From contig JABYQR010000018.1 in assembly GCA_022592445.1 (NCBI GenBank), positions 124,001 through 188,000 of the forward strand: a stretch of 64,000 nucleotides of DNA, in the 5' to 3' direction. Shown piece by piece: positions 46,330-57,800 of this stretch; position 1 is the stretch's first letter, and every line of letters begins with the position of its first letter. Below the pieces are notes generated by a model, which worked only from the letters and a program-made list of their open reading frames with translations, ran no database searches and was not told the DNA's origin. The DNA comes from Cytidiella melzeri. Taxonomy: Eukaryota; Basidiomycota; Agaricomycetes; Polyporales; Irpicaceae. The translations under genes and the position numbers were made by a program.

Positions 46330-47031
46330 TGTCGCAGAGCGACTGCTGCTAGACTGATAAACCCTAAACAAGGGTGGAGTGGATGAGGAGTGGAAGTGGA
46401 AGTGGATCTCCAACGGCAACAACGAGGTCAAAGTCGATGGTAAGCAGGCAAGCAGGCACAGAGGCCGGATACTGGCAGTGCAAAAGACAAAGTTAATATC
46501 AGACTTATACTAGGTTACATTAAGTAACTCACATGGCAGTGCAAAAGACAAAGAGGTCAATATGCAGAGCCAGGAAGGGTAAGGGGTACCTATATATACT
46601 GTGTCTGGGTGGTCTGTGCACCAGTTCCCACACTAGGGACTGGAGTAACTGTGGGACTGAGGTAACAATAACGGACCAGGGTAACTATCAGGGCCCAGGG
46701 TATGTAGAACAATAGAACAATAGAACAATAGAACAATAGAACAATAGAACAATAGAACAAGAGCAATAGAACAATAGAAACTGGGGGGAATCCCTGACAA
46801 TAGAAGGGGAACAATAGAACAGTAGCCTAGGTTGATCTGGAACCGCTCCAGAATGAGTCTAGGGTTTGGGTCTGGACTATTGATAACTAAGGCAGGATGT
46901 CATGTGACCCAGGTTAGGGTTAGGTCCGGTAACAATCCCAGCCGGAAAATAAGCGCTCTAGATAGGCACCTGATACTGTAAACTTGGGACTGTGATGGAA
47001 AAATTCGGTCTCTGTTGGACTATCCATGTCA
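46330..47031 (-). mobile_element. Solo LTR of the chromovirus C family
   Basis: Reverse-complement copy of the LTRs at 51506-52320 and 58650-59388 (starts TGTCGCAGAGCG, ends GGACTATCCATGTCA). It is flanked by a perfect 5-bp duplication TCGCA (46325-46329 and 47032-47036). There is no internal sequence, so it arose by LTR-LTR recombination of a full element. It contains a run of about nine AACAATAG-type units (46705-46780). Confidence 0.9.
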
Positions 47032-47168
47032 TCGCACTTGTTACATTCTTTGTCTTTCCATCTCTCTTGTAAATGTATATAAACCTATGTATTCTTGGTA
47101 CTTGGAACATTATCATCTGATTCTACTCGCATTCTCTCGTGTGCTCAGACCTGCTTTTTACAAGATCC

Positions 47169-47621
47169 AGTGACAGTAAAATTGCTGCATTAGTATACCA
47201 CTATACAATACAGGTGGCTTAATTGTGTACTGGGGGACTTCAGCTGCACAGTGAACTTGCAAAGCCTTTTGATTACCAAGAGGGCCCTGCCACTCGGGGA
47301 GCTCAACTTCCATTCATAGTTTTTATCCAGAAACCACTTGTTTTCACAGTCACAATGGGTGGAATGAGGGCGTGAATGAGGTTTTGTGACACAGTCACAG
47401 TTTCACTTCCGTGAAACAAGTCCGCAGTCCTCATCATCATGCGTCTATTTGCACAAGTTTTGATGGGAGACCAAATGTGAACGTTGAGCTGCCCAAGCGG
47501 CGGGGCCCTCTTGGTAGTTAAAAGGCTTTGCAAGCTCACTGTGCGGCTGAATTCCCCCAGTACACAATTGAGCCACCTGTAATGTATAGTGGTATACTAA
47601 TGCAGCAATTTTACTGTCACT
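47169..47621. mobile_element. Inverted-repeat element (MITE-like)
   Basis: Ends are AGTGACAGTAAAATTGCTGC and its complement, with arms of about 140 bp (47169-47310 and 47480-47621, roughly 90 percent alike). The spacer is about 170 bp. No transposase and no clear target duplication. Confidence 0.6.
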
Positions 47622-48151
47622 AGAGCCATGTAGCTACTGTGTAACCCTGGCCACAGGGTCACGACAAGTACAGTTACCTGTTACGGACGATTGCTTACAT
47701 AAAGTCTCTTCCTTCATTTTCTCACATTCCTATTCGTCACCGCCGAGCCTCTGACATTCATATAAAGACCTCGCCTTCAACGTCGACGGACTTCATTCCT
47801 TTTGTCCCGACGTTGAAGGTACGCTCACTTATCATACATTATTATCTGCTCATTGATTCCTTTTGTCCCGACGTTGAAGTCTTAAACACAATATCTCGTG
47901 CTAGTTTCCGTTTCCAGTGTTTCCCGCTGCCGCGGGTTTCCACTTTTTTTGAAACTTCACACGAAATAGCAGCCGCCGTCCACTGTTCGCCGCTTACTGT
48001 CCACCGTCTATCGCCGCCGTCCTCCAGTTCCTGTCTTTGAATCTGCTCTTCGCTCAGTCTGGCTACAACACGCTCGACATCGCGAAGGACAAAAGAAAGC
48101 TTCAGCTTCCTACCATTCGCAGACTCTGCCCTCCCGGAAACGTCATCTGAC

Positions 48152-49918
48152 GTGACGACGCCTCCCAACATAGACCCCCCGTCAGACTCCCTCGACGGCT
48201 CGGACTACGTTATCATTGCAGCCCAATCCAGTTCGGCTGAACAACTATTGTTTCCAGACCCAACCAGTCTTGTTGTGGACCTTGCCCTCGCATCTTCTTC
48301 GCCTCCTCCTCCTACTCGTGCACCTTCCACCACACCTTCTCACACCAGATCACCCACACCGTCGCCGCCACCGCCACCCGCATCGTCTGACGACTCAGAC
48401 ACAGAAGACAACGATCATCACATCACGTACAACCCGTCACACGCAATGCAGTCAGAAAAGGTTCAGATCGCCACCGTCATCAACAATACCACGAACAAAA
48501 CCCCTCCCGTGCTCACGACGGGTACAGTCATGCCGGAGATCTGGCTCCAATTCCAAATTCTGTGCGGTTTCTTTTTCGACGCCAAGAACACGGACAACAA
48601 CAAGAAAGTCACTGCCATTGGTCCCTCGTTTGCAGACCCACTCATTGCTACTTGGTACTTCAGCAACAAGAAGCGCTTGCAGTCAATGACCTTCGAGGAC
48701 TTCTCCATCGAGTTCCGCTCCCGCTGGTTCAAACGCAATTGGTTGGATAAAATAAAGGTCCAAATCAAGCAAACCTTCATGGCGGATGTACACAACTTTG
48801 ACAACTGGGTCAAAAACCTCGAGCGCACGAACACGCTGCTCACCGATACCGCTGAGTTCATGAAAGACGATGAACTCTGTTCGCATCTCACCACGCACGT
48901 TTGTCAGAAACTCCGTGACTATTGTTCAACAGAAGGAAAAGCCTTGGCAACATACGAGCTCTTGAAGGACGGTCTATCGATTGAAGACGAGAAGCGGCGC
49001 GCCTTCCTCCGTGACTTGGCTGTGGCCACTCGTCGCTACGCCTCTTCCTCTGCGACAAACTACACCAAACCTTCCCTGTCGTCTAGGATCTCTGACGCCA
49101 AACCACCACTCGCTACTCGCTTCTCTGAACGCCGTTCTGAAACTCCCGGAGCTGGAAGCCAACAAATCAGGCTTCCGAAACTGACAGACGCCGAACGCAC
49201 CTACCTGTCGCTGAACAAAGGGTGTTTCAAATGCCGCCGTATCAATGTCAACCACTTCTGCTCGGACTGCACCAACGACTTCCCTGCTGCGAAATCCTAC
49301 GTGCCGCTGGTACCGGCCGACTGGCAACCGCCTGTCACCACCTCTGCTCCTGCGCAACCTGCTTCCAATTCTCGCACTCGGGTGGCGGCGGTGAACAATC
49401 TCTCGGATGACAACAAAGTTTTGCCTGTTGCCACCTTCAACTACAACTCGTCGCCCCCTGCACGCTGCTATTCAGTCCTCAGCGCTGGTGACACCACCAA
49501 CGACGAGAGCGAGTACATCCCTCCATTGACCTGTCGCCACATTTACTGGGACGCTCTTGTCCACTCCCCTTCCACGCTTGCTGCTCCGACACAGATGCTG
49601 ATAGATTCTGGTTCTCCTGCTATCCTAGTTGATGACGCTCTCGTCACCAAGCTTGGTCTACGCCGAAGGCCTTTGCCTCAAGCGAAATCGTTTGGTGCGG
49701 CGTGGGGTGGTGAATCGCAAATGGCAAAAGAATGGATTAAATTCAAAGTCTCAAACTTGCAACTCTCGTGGTCCTCTCGTACTTGTAAAGCCATCATGGT
49801 CAAGGGCTTATTCGTTCCTGTAATTCTTGGTCTCCCATTTTATTCTGCAAATTTCTGTTCAATTGATCCTGTTCGCTCCACCATCATACGCCAGTCTGAC
49901 GGTTTTGATGTGATTTGA
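48152..49918 (+). CDS. Element A Gag-protease
   Basis: A 588-codon frame, also open a little upstream of its GTG, so the true start may be 5'. It has a Pro/Ser/Thr-rich N-terminus, then a helical Gag core (FFFDAKNTDNNKKVTAIG, FKRNWLDKIKVQIKQTFM). A cysteine/histidine-containing knuckle (CFKCRRINVNHFCSDC) follows. The retroviral-type aspartic protease has MLIDSGSPAILVDDALV with catalytic DSG and VPVILGLPFY downstream. Gag and protease in one frame followed by pol is usual for this group. Translation stops at 49916-49918, about 40 bp before element B begins. The next 40 bp reads on in another frame (PAPGLPTEPND). Confidence 0.8.
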   Translation: MTTPPNIDPPSDSLDGSDYVIIAAQSSSAEQLLFPDPTSLVVDLALASSSPPPPTRAPSTTPSHTRSPTPSPPPPPASSDDSDTEDNDHHITYNPSHAMQSEKVQIATVINNTTNKTPPVLTTGTVMPEIWLQFQILCGFFFDAKNTDNNKKVTAIGPSFADPLIATWYFSNKKRLQSMTFEDFSIEFRSRWFKRNWLDKIKVQIKQTFMADVHNFDNWVKNLERTNTLLTDTAEFMKDDELCSHLTTHVCQKLRDYCSTEGKALATYELLKDGLSIEDEKRRAFLRDLAVATRRYASSSATNYTKPSLSSRISDAKPPLATRFSERRSETPGAGSQQIRLPKLTDAERTYLSLNKGCFKCRRINVNHFCSDCTNDFPAAKSYVPLVPADWQPPVTTSAPAQPASNSRTRVAAVNNLSDDNKVLPVATFNYNSSPPARCYSVLSAGDTTNDESEYIPPLTCRHIYWDALVHSPSTLAAPTQMLIDSGSPAILVDDALVTKLGLRRRPLPQAKSFGAAWGGESQMAKEWIKFKVSNLQLSWSSRTCKAIMVKGLFVPVILGLPFYSANFCSIDPVRSTIIRQSDGFDVI

Positions 49919-50109
49919 CGCACCTGCTCCCGGCTTGCCTACCGAACCCAATGATATGCCCGGAAATCGGCTAGGCGCGGTCGAGAGAGAAGAGTCGAGA
50001 GTAGAGTATAAGTTAACCATAGTGTACACAGAGGCGAGGAAACGAGATTCGGGAGTCATAGAAGGGGTATTATGGAGATCTCCTCGAGTGCTGCTCGAAT
50101 CCTCAATTC

Positions 50110-51505
50110 TCAAAAATCCTTTTCGGGTAGGCAAAAACGAGCGGGACCGCGCGGTCGCGTCGGCACCGTGATAACCTTTTTCGTGTTTGGGCAGTGCAGC
50201 GTAATCGTTTGGTCCTCGTTGTCGAAGTTGCGCACGACCGTGGACGTGATGACATCGAAGGGCCGTCCTAGAAGTATGTCATACGTGGTCTGGCGGATCA
50301 CATGAACCTGTAGGTAGAACGTCATGTTGCCTATGGTAAAGGGTACGTTGCGCGCCAGGCCGAGCAACTTGTCAACTTCGCCGTTCGCGCTCTGCATCTT
50401 GATGCACACTGTGGGGTCATAAGTAAAACCCAACGCGTGACATACCGCTTCCGACGCGGCAACAATCTGACAACCTGGATCCAATATGGCGTCAATCTCT
50501 TCGGTCCCTGCTACGACCACGCGGACTGTCCTGAGCACGTGCGTCTCGTGAGCCGCCAAGAATGGTTCCGCGGTTTCGCCTGGCGGGAGAGCCCAAAGGT
50601 ACGCCTCATATGGATTGCCAGTCGTAGGATGCATTTCGATTCGGCCCCATCGATGTAAGAGACCTCTGCCTGAGGTAGCACCACCTCGCCTTCCGCCTCA
50701 AAGAAGTTAGCCACATTCGGCGGACCCTGAACCGGCGCGCGCTTCGGTGTGATAAGGTTGCGCATCCGACTGCGCATGTCCGGCGACAGTGTGAAAAGTT
50801 CTTCAGGCGACAGCGAGACCTGCTGTTCCTTCAGCGTACGGTTTAGAACACTTTCGACTATCAGAGGATCTTCTATTATCGTGGTGGTACAGTACGTTGG
50901 TTCTTTCGCCTGGCCGTTTGGCTTCGCCGGGGCCGCTACGTTCCGTTGAAACGGCGGCAAGTACGTCGCGTCCTTCGCCGCTGCGTGTGGGTGCTCGGGT
51001 TCTTTTGCTGGTTGCGGGGCTGCCGGAGCCGGTGTCGGATTGGCTTCCTTTTTGGTCGGTGCATCCACAGGCTTAGTCGTGGTCCTAGTCACCCGCGCTG
51101 GAGCTGGCAGGATTCCTGGTCTTCCCCGTCCTGGTCGCGGCGGAACGTACACGCCGTTGAACTTCTGCTTGGCGCTGCGCAGCACGCGGATTTCGTTTTC
51201 TAGAGCAAGTATACGATCGTCTTCCTCGCCTCCTAAAGCATACGCCTCAGTCGCCTCAGTCGCGCGGGCCGCGTTGTCCTCGACTATGTCAAACAGCATT
51301 GCCTGCTGGGGCTGCTGCGACGGGTCGCCAAACACCTTGTCCAGCACCGCGTTGCAGGCAATGTCATTTGGAGTCGTCCTCTGACCCGGATTTTGTCGAT
51401 GCCACTCGTTAACGCGATGGCGCATACAGGATCCCGGCAGGCTCCTTGGAATAAAGCTGCCTCCAGGAAGGACTATCTTGTTTTCCCGGTTGTGTTGGAT
51501 CATGC
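50110..51505 (-). pseudogene. Element B Gag (C-terminal half) and protease-like domain
   Basis: Continues the Gag of 59389-60525 across the inserted element C (frame intact: GGMIQHNRENKIV). It includes a coiled region (LALENEIRVLRSAKQK), a Pro/Ala-rich linker and FEAEGEVVLPQAEVSYIDGA. A frameshift near 50640 moves the reading to a frame ending at 50110. That frame has VAGTEEIDAILDPGCQIVA, a retropepsin-like core with DPG instead of DSG/DTG, and ILLGRPFDVITSTVVRNF. Broken by insertion and frameshift. Confidence 0.75.
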
Positions 51506-52320
51506 TGACATGGATAGTCCAACAGAGACCGGATTTTTCCAATATTGTCACCAGTTTACAGCCTTAGGCGCCTATCTAGAGCGCTTATTTTCCGGCTAGG
51601 AGTGTTACCGGACCTAACCCTAACCTGGGTCACGTGACATCCTGCCTTATTTATCAATAGTCCAGACCCAAACCCTAGACTCAGTCTGGAGCGGTTCCAG
51701 ATCAACCTAGGCTATTGTTCTATTGTTCCTCTTCCATTGATGGGGATTCCCCAGGGATTCCCCCAGGTCTTATTGTTCTATTGTTCTTATCCTATTGTTC
51801 TATTGTTGTATTGTTCTAGCTCTATTGTTCTACGTACCCTGGTCCTTGACAGTTACTCAGGTCCTTGACAGGTACCCTGGTCCTTGACAGTTACTCAGGT
51901 CCTTGACAGGTACCCTGGTCCTTGACAGTTACTCAGGTCCTTGACAGTTACTCCGGTCCTTGACAGTTACCCGGGTTCCTTATTGTTCTATTGTTACTCC
52001 AGTCCCACAGTTACTCCAGTCCCTAGTGTGGGAACTGGTGCACAGACCACCCAGACACAGTATATATAGTACCCCTTACCCTCCCTGGTGCTGCATCTTG
52101 ACCTCTTCGTCATTTGCACTGCCAGGTGAGTTACTCAATGTAACCTAGTATAAGCATGCTATTAACTTCGTCATTTGCACTGCCAGTATCCGGCCTCAGT
52201 GCCTGCTTGCCTGCTCATCATCGACTTTGACCTCGTTGTCGTCGTTGGAGATCCACCCCCTTCCTCTCTATTTCACTCCCTTTCTAGGGTTATCAGCATA
52301 GCAGCAGTCGCTCCGCGACA
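51506..52320 (+). repeat. Chromovirus C 5' LTR
   Basis: 815 bp with CTATTGTTC runs (51715-51830), a minisatellite of GGTCCTTGACAGTTACTCA-like units (51840-51970), TATATATA at 52061 and ATCTTGACCT at 52095-52104 as the probable transcript start region. Confidence 0.9.
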
Positions 52321-52322
52321 TT

Positions 52323-52332
52323 AGGTCAAGAT
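52323..52332 (+). other. Chromovirus C self-priming site
   Basis: AGGTCAAGAT, two bases after the LTR, is exactly complementary to ATCTTGACCT (52095-52104), which lies about 30 bp downstream of the LTR TATA box. It shows no evident match to a tRNA 3' end. This is the Tf1-type arrangement in which the RNA 5' end folds back to prime cDNA. Confidence 0.65.
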
Positions 52333-52492
52333 CCCACACAGCTACCGGCACGACTGCCCTTAGCTCGGATCAAGCCTTCCTGTCCCCCCAGTTTTAAAAA
52401 GTTTATTCCCCCCTACGTTTGAGAGTAAGCCATCGCCGTCCGTCTTGACGTGCTTGATCGCTAACTCGTTCACTTTCCGTGGTTGATTCTTA

Positions 52493-53251
52493 GTGCCAAA
52501 AGAATCCCACTCCCGTTTCACCGCTCGTCCAGATCCTTTGCACAAGGATCTGAACCAAGCACGTCGAGAAGTCCAGATCCATCGCGCCTTACCTCAGGCT
52601 GTGTTTGATCAACTCGACGCAGAGCACGCACGTGGCCAGAGTCACAAATACACGGAGAAGGAACTCAAGGCTATTGCCTCCTACGTCGGTTGTCGTAAAC
52701 CCAAGGGTTCGGCCCTCACGCACAGATTCCCCACAGTAGAGGAGTTTGAGAAACTCCGCGCAGAATCCAAAGAGTTCGCCGCCCGCACCGCACGCGAACG
52801 AGCACAGGCTCTAGCAGATCTTCCTAAGAAGCCATCATTAGCAGAACGCTTCACAGCCCGGCCCACTACCAACCCTAGCGCGGCCCTCATAGCAGCAAAG
52901 CCGACTCTCATCGACTTCCGTAAACACACTCCAGAAGATCTTCGAGGCATCTTCACCCCAAAGCTCACCGCCACACTCCAACGCTTGTCGATTCTCCCCA
53001 CCATCGACAAATACCACCAGCTTCACAAAGACACGAAGCTTCATTTCGAACAGGTGAAACAGAAGTTGGAAAAGCTTCTGGAAGAGCTACCAACCCGAGC
53101 CTTTGTCATCACTCACCGTGAGTGGCAGCTGCTGGATTGGGGATTGAAGGCAATTGGGAGAATTAGTTTTACGGGTCTAAGGAGAAATTACGAACAGGTG
53201 TTCAAAGCCTTAGACAACGTTTGGGTGGACGAGTACTTCATCTCGTTCTAG
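52493..53251 (+). CDS. Chromovirus C ORF1, unknown
   Basis: A 252-codon highly charged, helical frame (VPKESHSRFTARPDPLHK to VWVDEYFISF) with no methionine at its start as drawn. It lies just upstream of Gag and is in a different relation to it than a normal leader. No domain is recognised. Its length and charge suggest a coiled-coil or nucleic-acid-binding protein specific to this element. Confidence 0.5.
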   Translation: MPKESHSRFTARPDPLHKDLNQARREVQIHRALPQAVFDQLDAEHARGQSHKYTEKELKAIASYVGCRKPKGSALTHRFPTVEEFEKLRAESKEFAARTARERAQALADLPKKPSLAERFTARPTTNPSAALIAAKPTLIDFRKHTPEDLRGIFTPKLTATLQRLSILPTIDKYHQLHKDTKLHFEQVKQKLEKLLEELPTRAFVITHREWQLLDWGLKAIGRISFTGLRRNYEQVFKALDNVWVDEYFISF

Positions 53252-53263
53252 GTAGAATACAGG

Positions 53264-54822
53264 GTGGCTTCCCAAAGTCCTGAGAGTAGCATTTGGTCTA
53301 GAGATCATCTTCCCTGCGAAAATTATCCACACACCTTCAACCAACAAACCTTCAGAGACGAGTGTTACGACTCAGAAGAAGGACATCAAGTTTGTGAAGT
53401 ACAACCGTGTCCCAATCGCTACAATAGAGTAGAATATCCTGGTCGTTACGCAAACCAGTATCGACCCATCCATCACTGGCAAGAAAATCGTATTCTTGAA
53501 TCTCTCCCGCCTTTGCCCGAACCTGAAGAAGACTTTGATCGAACCTTCACGCAGGAACAGTATCAGATGGATTCCACCAACGTCTCCCAGCATGCGTCCA
53601 GGGTACCCACCCCAGCCCCTGTACAAGAACCATCGTCTCCTCCTTCTGCAGAACAATTGCTGCAAGCCCTGCTCCTTGGTCAGCAACAGCTGACACAAGC
53701 CATCACAGCGCTGATTCAGAATCAGCAACCGGTCAACAACCGATCAAGGGAAGGGTTGTGGAAAAACCTGCCAGTTTCAAAGGCAATGCTAGCAGCGATG
53801 CACGTCGCTTTTTAGCCGCCTTTTCCATGTACGCACAATTCAACGAGAAGCTGTCTCCGTACAACGCTCAAGGCGGTCAGACCCGGTTGGACCACCTCTG
53901 GATCTCATCAGCCCTGTCATTTATGACAGAAGATGCAGCAGTTTGGGCTACGCCCCACATGGACCTGATTGCTAGTCATCAGGCAGCCTTCAACGGTGAT
54001 TGGGACGACTTTAGAACCGCGTTTAAAGCACGATTTGAACCGGTCGATGAAATGGTAGATGCTAAAGCCAAGCTCAGGGAGCTATGGCAAGGCAAGAAAA
54101 CGGTTCCGGAGTACACGGCGCGATTCAGGGAGATTATGGATAGGACCGGCTACTCGACACAAGACCTTCGTGATCGGTACTACGAACACCTGAGTACTAC
54201 CATCAAGGATGAACTGGTTCACACCGCAAGGCCACACGTCACTCTCGTAGATCTGATCAATGTTGCTACCGACATTGACAATCGTCTTCGTGTTCGAGCT
54301 CAAGAGAAAGCTCGTGAACAAGGTCGAACGGTTCCCAATCTGTTCAAAACCACACCGGTCTCCACCTCGTCCCCGGCTCCATTCGTCCAAGCACCTCGTG
54401 ACTCCAATGCCATGGAAATCGATGCTACCAAAGTAGGACCCAATGGAAAAACACGCGCCGACTTCATGAAGGCCATGAACGGCAGATGTTACGGATGCGG
54501 ATCAAAGGATCACCAAAAGAAGGATGGAAAACACGATCGTGAACTGTGCGGACACTGTGGTGGCAACCATCAGACGCAAGTTTGCCAAAGCCGGTTCCTC
54601 GGATACCCACCCAGGCAACAGAAGGTGGCTGCTAGTACCCTCTTTGATCCATCCACTCCGGCTCCCTCGTCGTCCTCGCCCGCGAGGCCCCTGCCTAATC
54701 CACCCGCCGCCTCCGTCGCCAGCTCCTCGTCACCAAGTCCATTCGACTACGATGCCATCATGAAGCAGATGTCATCGCTCACGGACCAAGTCAAGCAGCT
54801 GGGCAACCAACGGGATTTTTAG
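53264..54822 (+). pseudogene. Chromovirus C Gag, frameshifted
   Basis: The N-terminal part (53264-53750) is Gln/Pro-rich. A one-base shift near 53750 leads into the frame of 53758-54822, which holds the Gag capsid (LDHLWISSALSFMTEDAAVW, FRTAFKARFEPVDEMVDAK, YTARFREIMDRTGY). A zinc-knuckle-like cluster follows (CYGCGSKDHQKKDGKHDREL then CGHC). Total about 515 residues if the shift is ignored. The last 90 residues are Pro/Ser-rich. Confidence 0.85.
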
Positions 54823-54881
54823 AGAGGACTCCAGGTGAAACCGCACCCTCGAGTCCCTCAAGAAAGACCTATATAGAAGAA

Positions 54882-57800
54882 GTGGAGGACATTGATGATT
54901 TCCCCACGGACACAGTTTTTAGCACGCCTGTAGTAAATACCAGTCCCGCTCAGCAGCCCGATTCGCAACCTTCAGTTTTATTTAACGACATGTATAACTA
55001 CTTCGAAACCTTGTCATCGTGCATAGTACCAGAAATAGACCCGCTTAGCATGCACTTCCGAGTTCCTATCACGCTCAAAGGAGTGTTTAGAGAACAAGGC
55101 ATCAAAGCCATGATTGACTCAGGAGCCACCGCTTTATTCCTGAGTCAAGACTTTGTCAATCGACACCGAGTACGTACGGTCCCCTTAGAAAGACAGATCC
55201 CACTCCATAACATCGATGGGACTCTAAATCAAGGAGGACTATAACACACAGAGCAGAGCTCGAACTACAAGTTGGGGCTATCAAAGAAAATGCAACCTTT
55301 TTGGTCACAGACATCGGACCAGAAGACTGCATTCTAGGTCTACCCTGGCTTCGCAAAGCAAACCCCAAGATCAATTGGGCTACCGGAGAAATGGAACTGG
55401 AAGCCGAAGAAGACTTCGAACCCTTCCAGTCTATCACAGCCAATCGGAAACAGAGACGAGCCTGGCTCAGAGCCGGTATCATTCAGGACACAAAAGAAGA
55501 ACTTTGGTCCTGTGCCAGCTTTACGTACTCCACAGACATCGCTGCTAAAGCCCATCAATCCAAAGAACAACGGACATTCGAACAGATGGTTCCAGAGGAA
55601 TACCGCAGACACCAGAAAGTCTTTTCAGAAGAAGCATCACAGCGTCTCCCCGAGCATCAGCCCTGGGATCATACGATTGATCTGACCGAGAACCCCAAGA
55701 TGTTCAGATCCAAGGTCTACCCCATGTCTCCAAATGAACAAGCGGAGCTAGACAAGTTTATTGAGGAAAACCTAGCGAAAGGATATATTGTTCCCTCCAA
55801 ATCGCCTATGGCCTCACCGGTATTCTTCGTCAAGAAGAAGGACGGCAAGCTCCGGCTTGTTCAGGATTATCGACGGTTAAATGACATCACAATCAAAAAC
55901 CGCTACCCACTCCCCTTGGTATCAGATATTACCAATCGGCTTCGTCAAGCCAGAATCTTCACCAAGTTTGACGTACGATGGGGTTATCATAACATTCGGA
56001 TCAAGGAAAATGACGAATGGAAGGGTGCATTTGTGACAAACCGAGGGCTGTTTGAGCCTAAGGTGATGTTGTTTGGCATGACCAATTCTCCGGCCACGTT
56101 TCAAGCAATGATGAATTCCATCTTTGCTGATCTCATTGCGGAAGGAAAGGTCTCGGTCTACTTAGATGACATCCTTGTCTTCAGTTCAGACATTGCGGAA
56201 CACCGGAAAATTGTTCATGAGGTACTATCTCGACTTGAAGCCAACGACTTGTATCTTCGCCCCGAAAAATGCGAATTTGAACAGTCACAGGTCGAGTACC
56301 TAGGTTTAATCATTGGTGATGGAAAGATCCGTATGGACTCGGGTAAAATAGAAGCTATCACCAATTGGCCGGTACCACAGAACCTCCGTGATGTACGCGG
56401 TTTCATTGGATTTGCCAACTTCTACCGACGTTTCATCAAGGACTTTGCGCGGCATACTCGTCCTCTTCACGATCTCACCAAGAAAGACCAACCTTGGAAG
56501 TGGGGAGAAGCACAGCAGAACGCCTTTCAAATGCTCAAAGATGCGTTCACTCAGGAACCAATTCTAGTCACATGGGAACCCGATGTCCCACACGTATTGA
56601 AGTTGATGCGTCTGGCTTTGCAACTGGAGGGGTTCTATTGCAGAAACTAGAGGATGGACAATGGCACCCAGTAGCGTTCCGGTCTCAGTCTATGGCCGAA
56701 GCGGAACGGAACTATGAGATCTATGATCGAGAAATGCTCGCTATCATCAGAGCTCTCGAAGATTGGCGTCACTATCTGGAAGGATTACCCGCGCCCTTCG
56801 AGATTATCACAGATCATCAGAATCTGCAGTACTGGCGTACCGCTCAGGACCTGTCTAGACGACAAGCTCGGTGGTCCTTATACCTTAGCCGGTTTGATTT
56901 CGTGTTGACCCACAAACCTGGAAAGACCCTTACTCAAGGTGACCCGCTGTCCAGAGTTAGAACCTTGGAAGTGCTAGATGCATCAGACAACAAAGAACAA
57001 GTTGTGCTGAAACCCGAATACTTCCAAACCATAGCTGCCTCAAGTACTCTAGAAACAGACCCATTGGAAGCTCGAATCAGAGACATCAGCCTTCGAGAAG
57101 CAGAGGTGGTTCAGGGATTAGCCAGCTAAAGAAGGACGGACCCCGGAAGTTGACAGATGGTGGACTAGAGTGGGAAGAAGACAGCGGACTGGTGTACTAC
57201 AAAGGAAAGCTGTACATTCCCAAAGATCGAGAAGTCCGAAAGGAGATTGTACGTCGATGCCACGATGCACTACCAGCAGGACATCCTGGTAAACACGCAA
57301 CCCTGGAACTAGTAACATGGCACTATTGGTGGCCTCGTATGGCACATTTGTAGAACAATACGTCCTCGGATGTGACAAGTGTCAGCGAACCAAATCAGCA
57401 CAGCACCCGGTTGCCCAATACAGCCTATGAAGTACCAGACGGACCTTGGCAGGTGGTTGGTGTAGACTTAGTCGGACCACTCCCACGTAGTAAGGGATTT
57501 GACATGATTGCCGTGTACACAGACTTGTACAGCAAGCAAACACATGTAATTCCAACTCAGTCTACGGTCACAGCAGACGGTATAGCCGACCTTCACATCA
57601 GAGAGGTGTTCAGGCTCCACGGCATTCCCCGACAGTTTATATCCGATAGAGGACCCCAGTTTGCAGCTCGTGTCATGCAAGCGTTGTACAAACGGCTAGG
57701 CATCACTGGCGCCATGACTACCGCCTACCACCCTCAGGCCAATGGTCAAACGGAAAGAACCAATCAAGAGGTAGAAAAGATTCTACGACTCTTTGTTGAC

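Noticed and set aside
46704..46780. CRISPR-like array (AACAATAG units)
   Set aside because: It is a short tandem microsatellite within an LTR of a eukaryote, without spacers.
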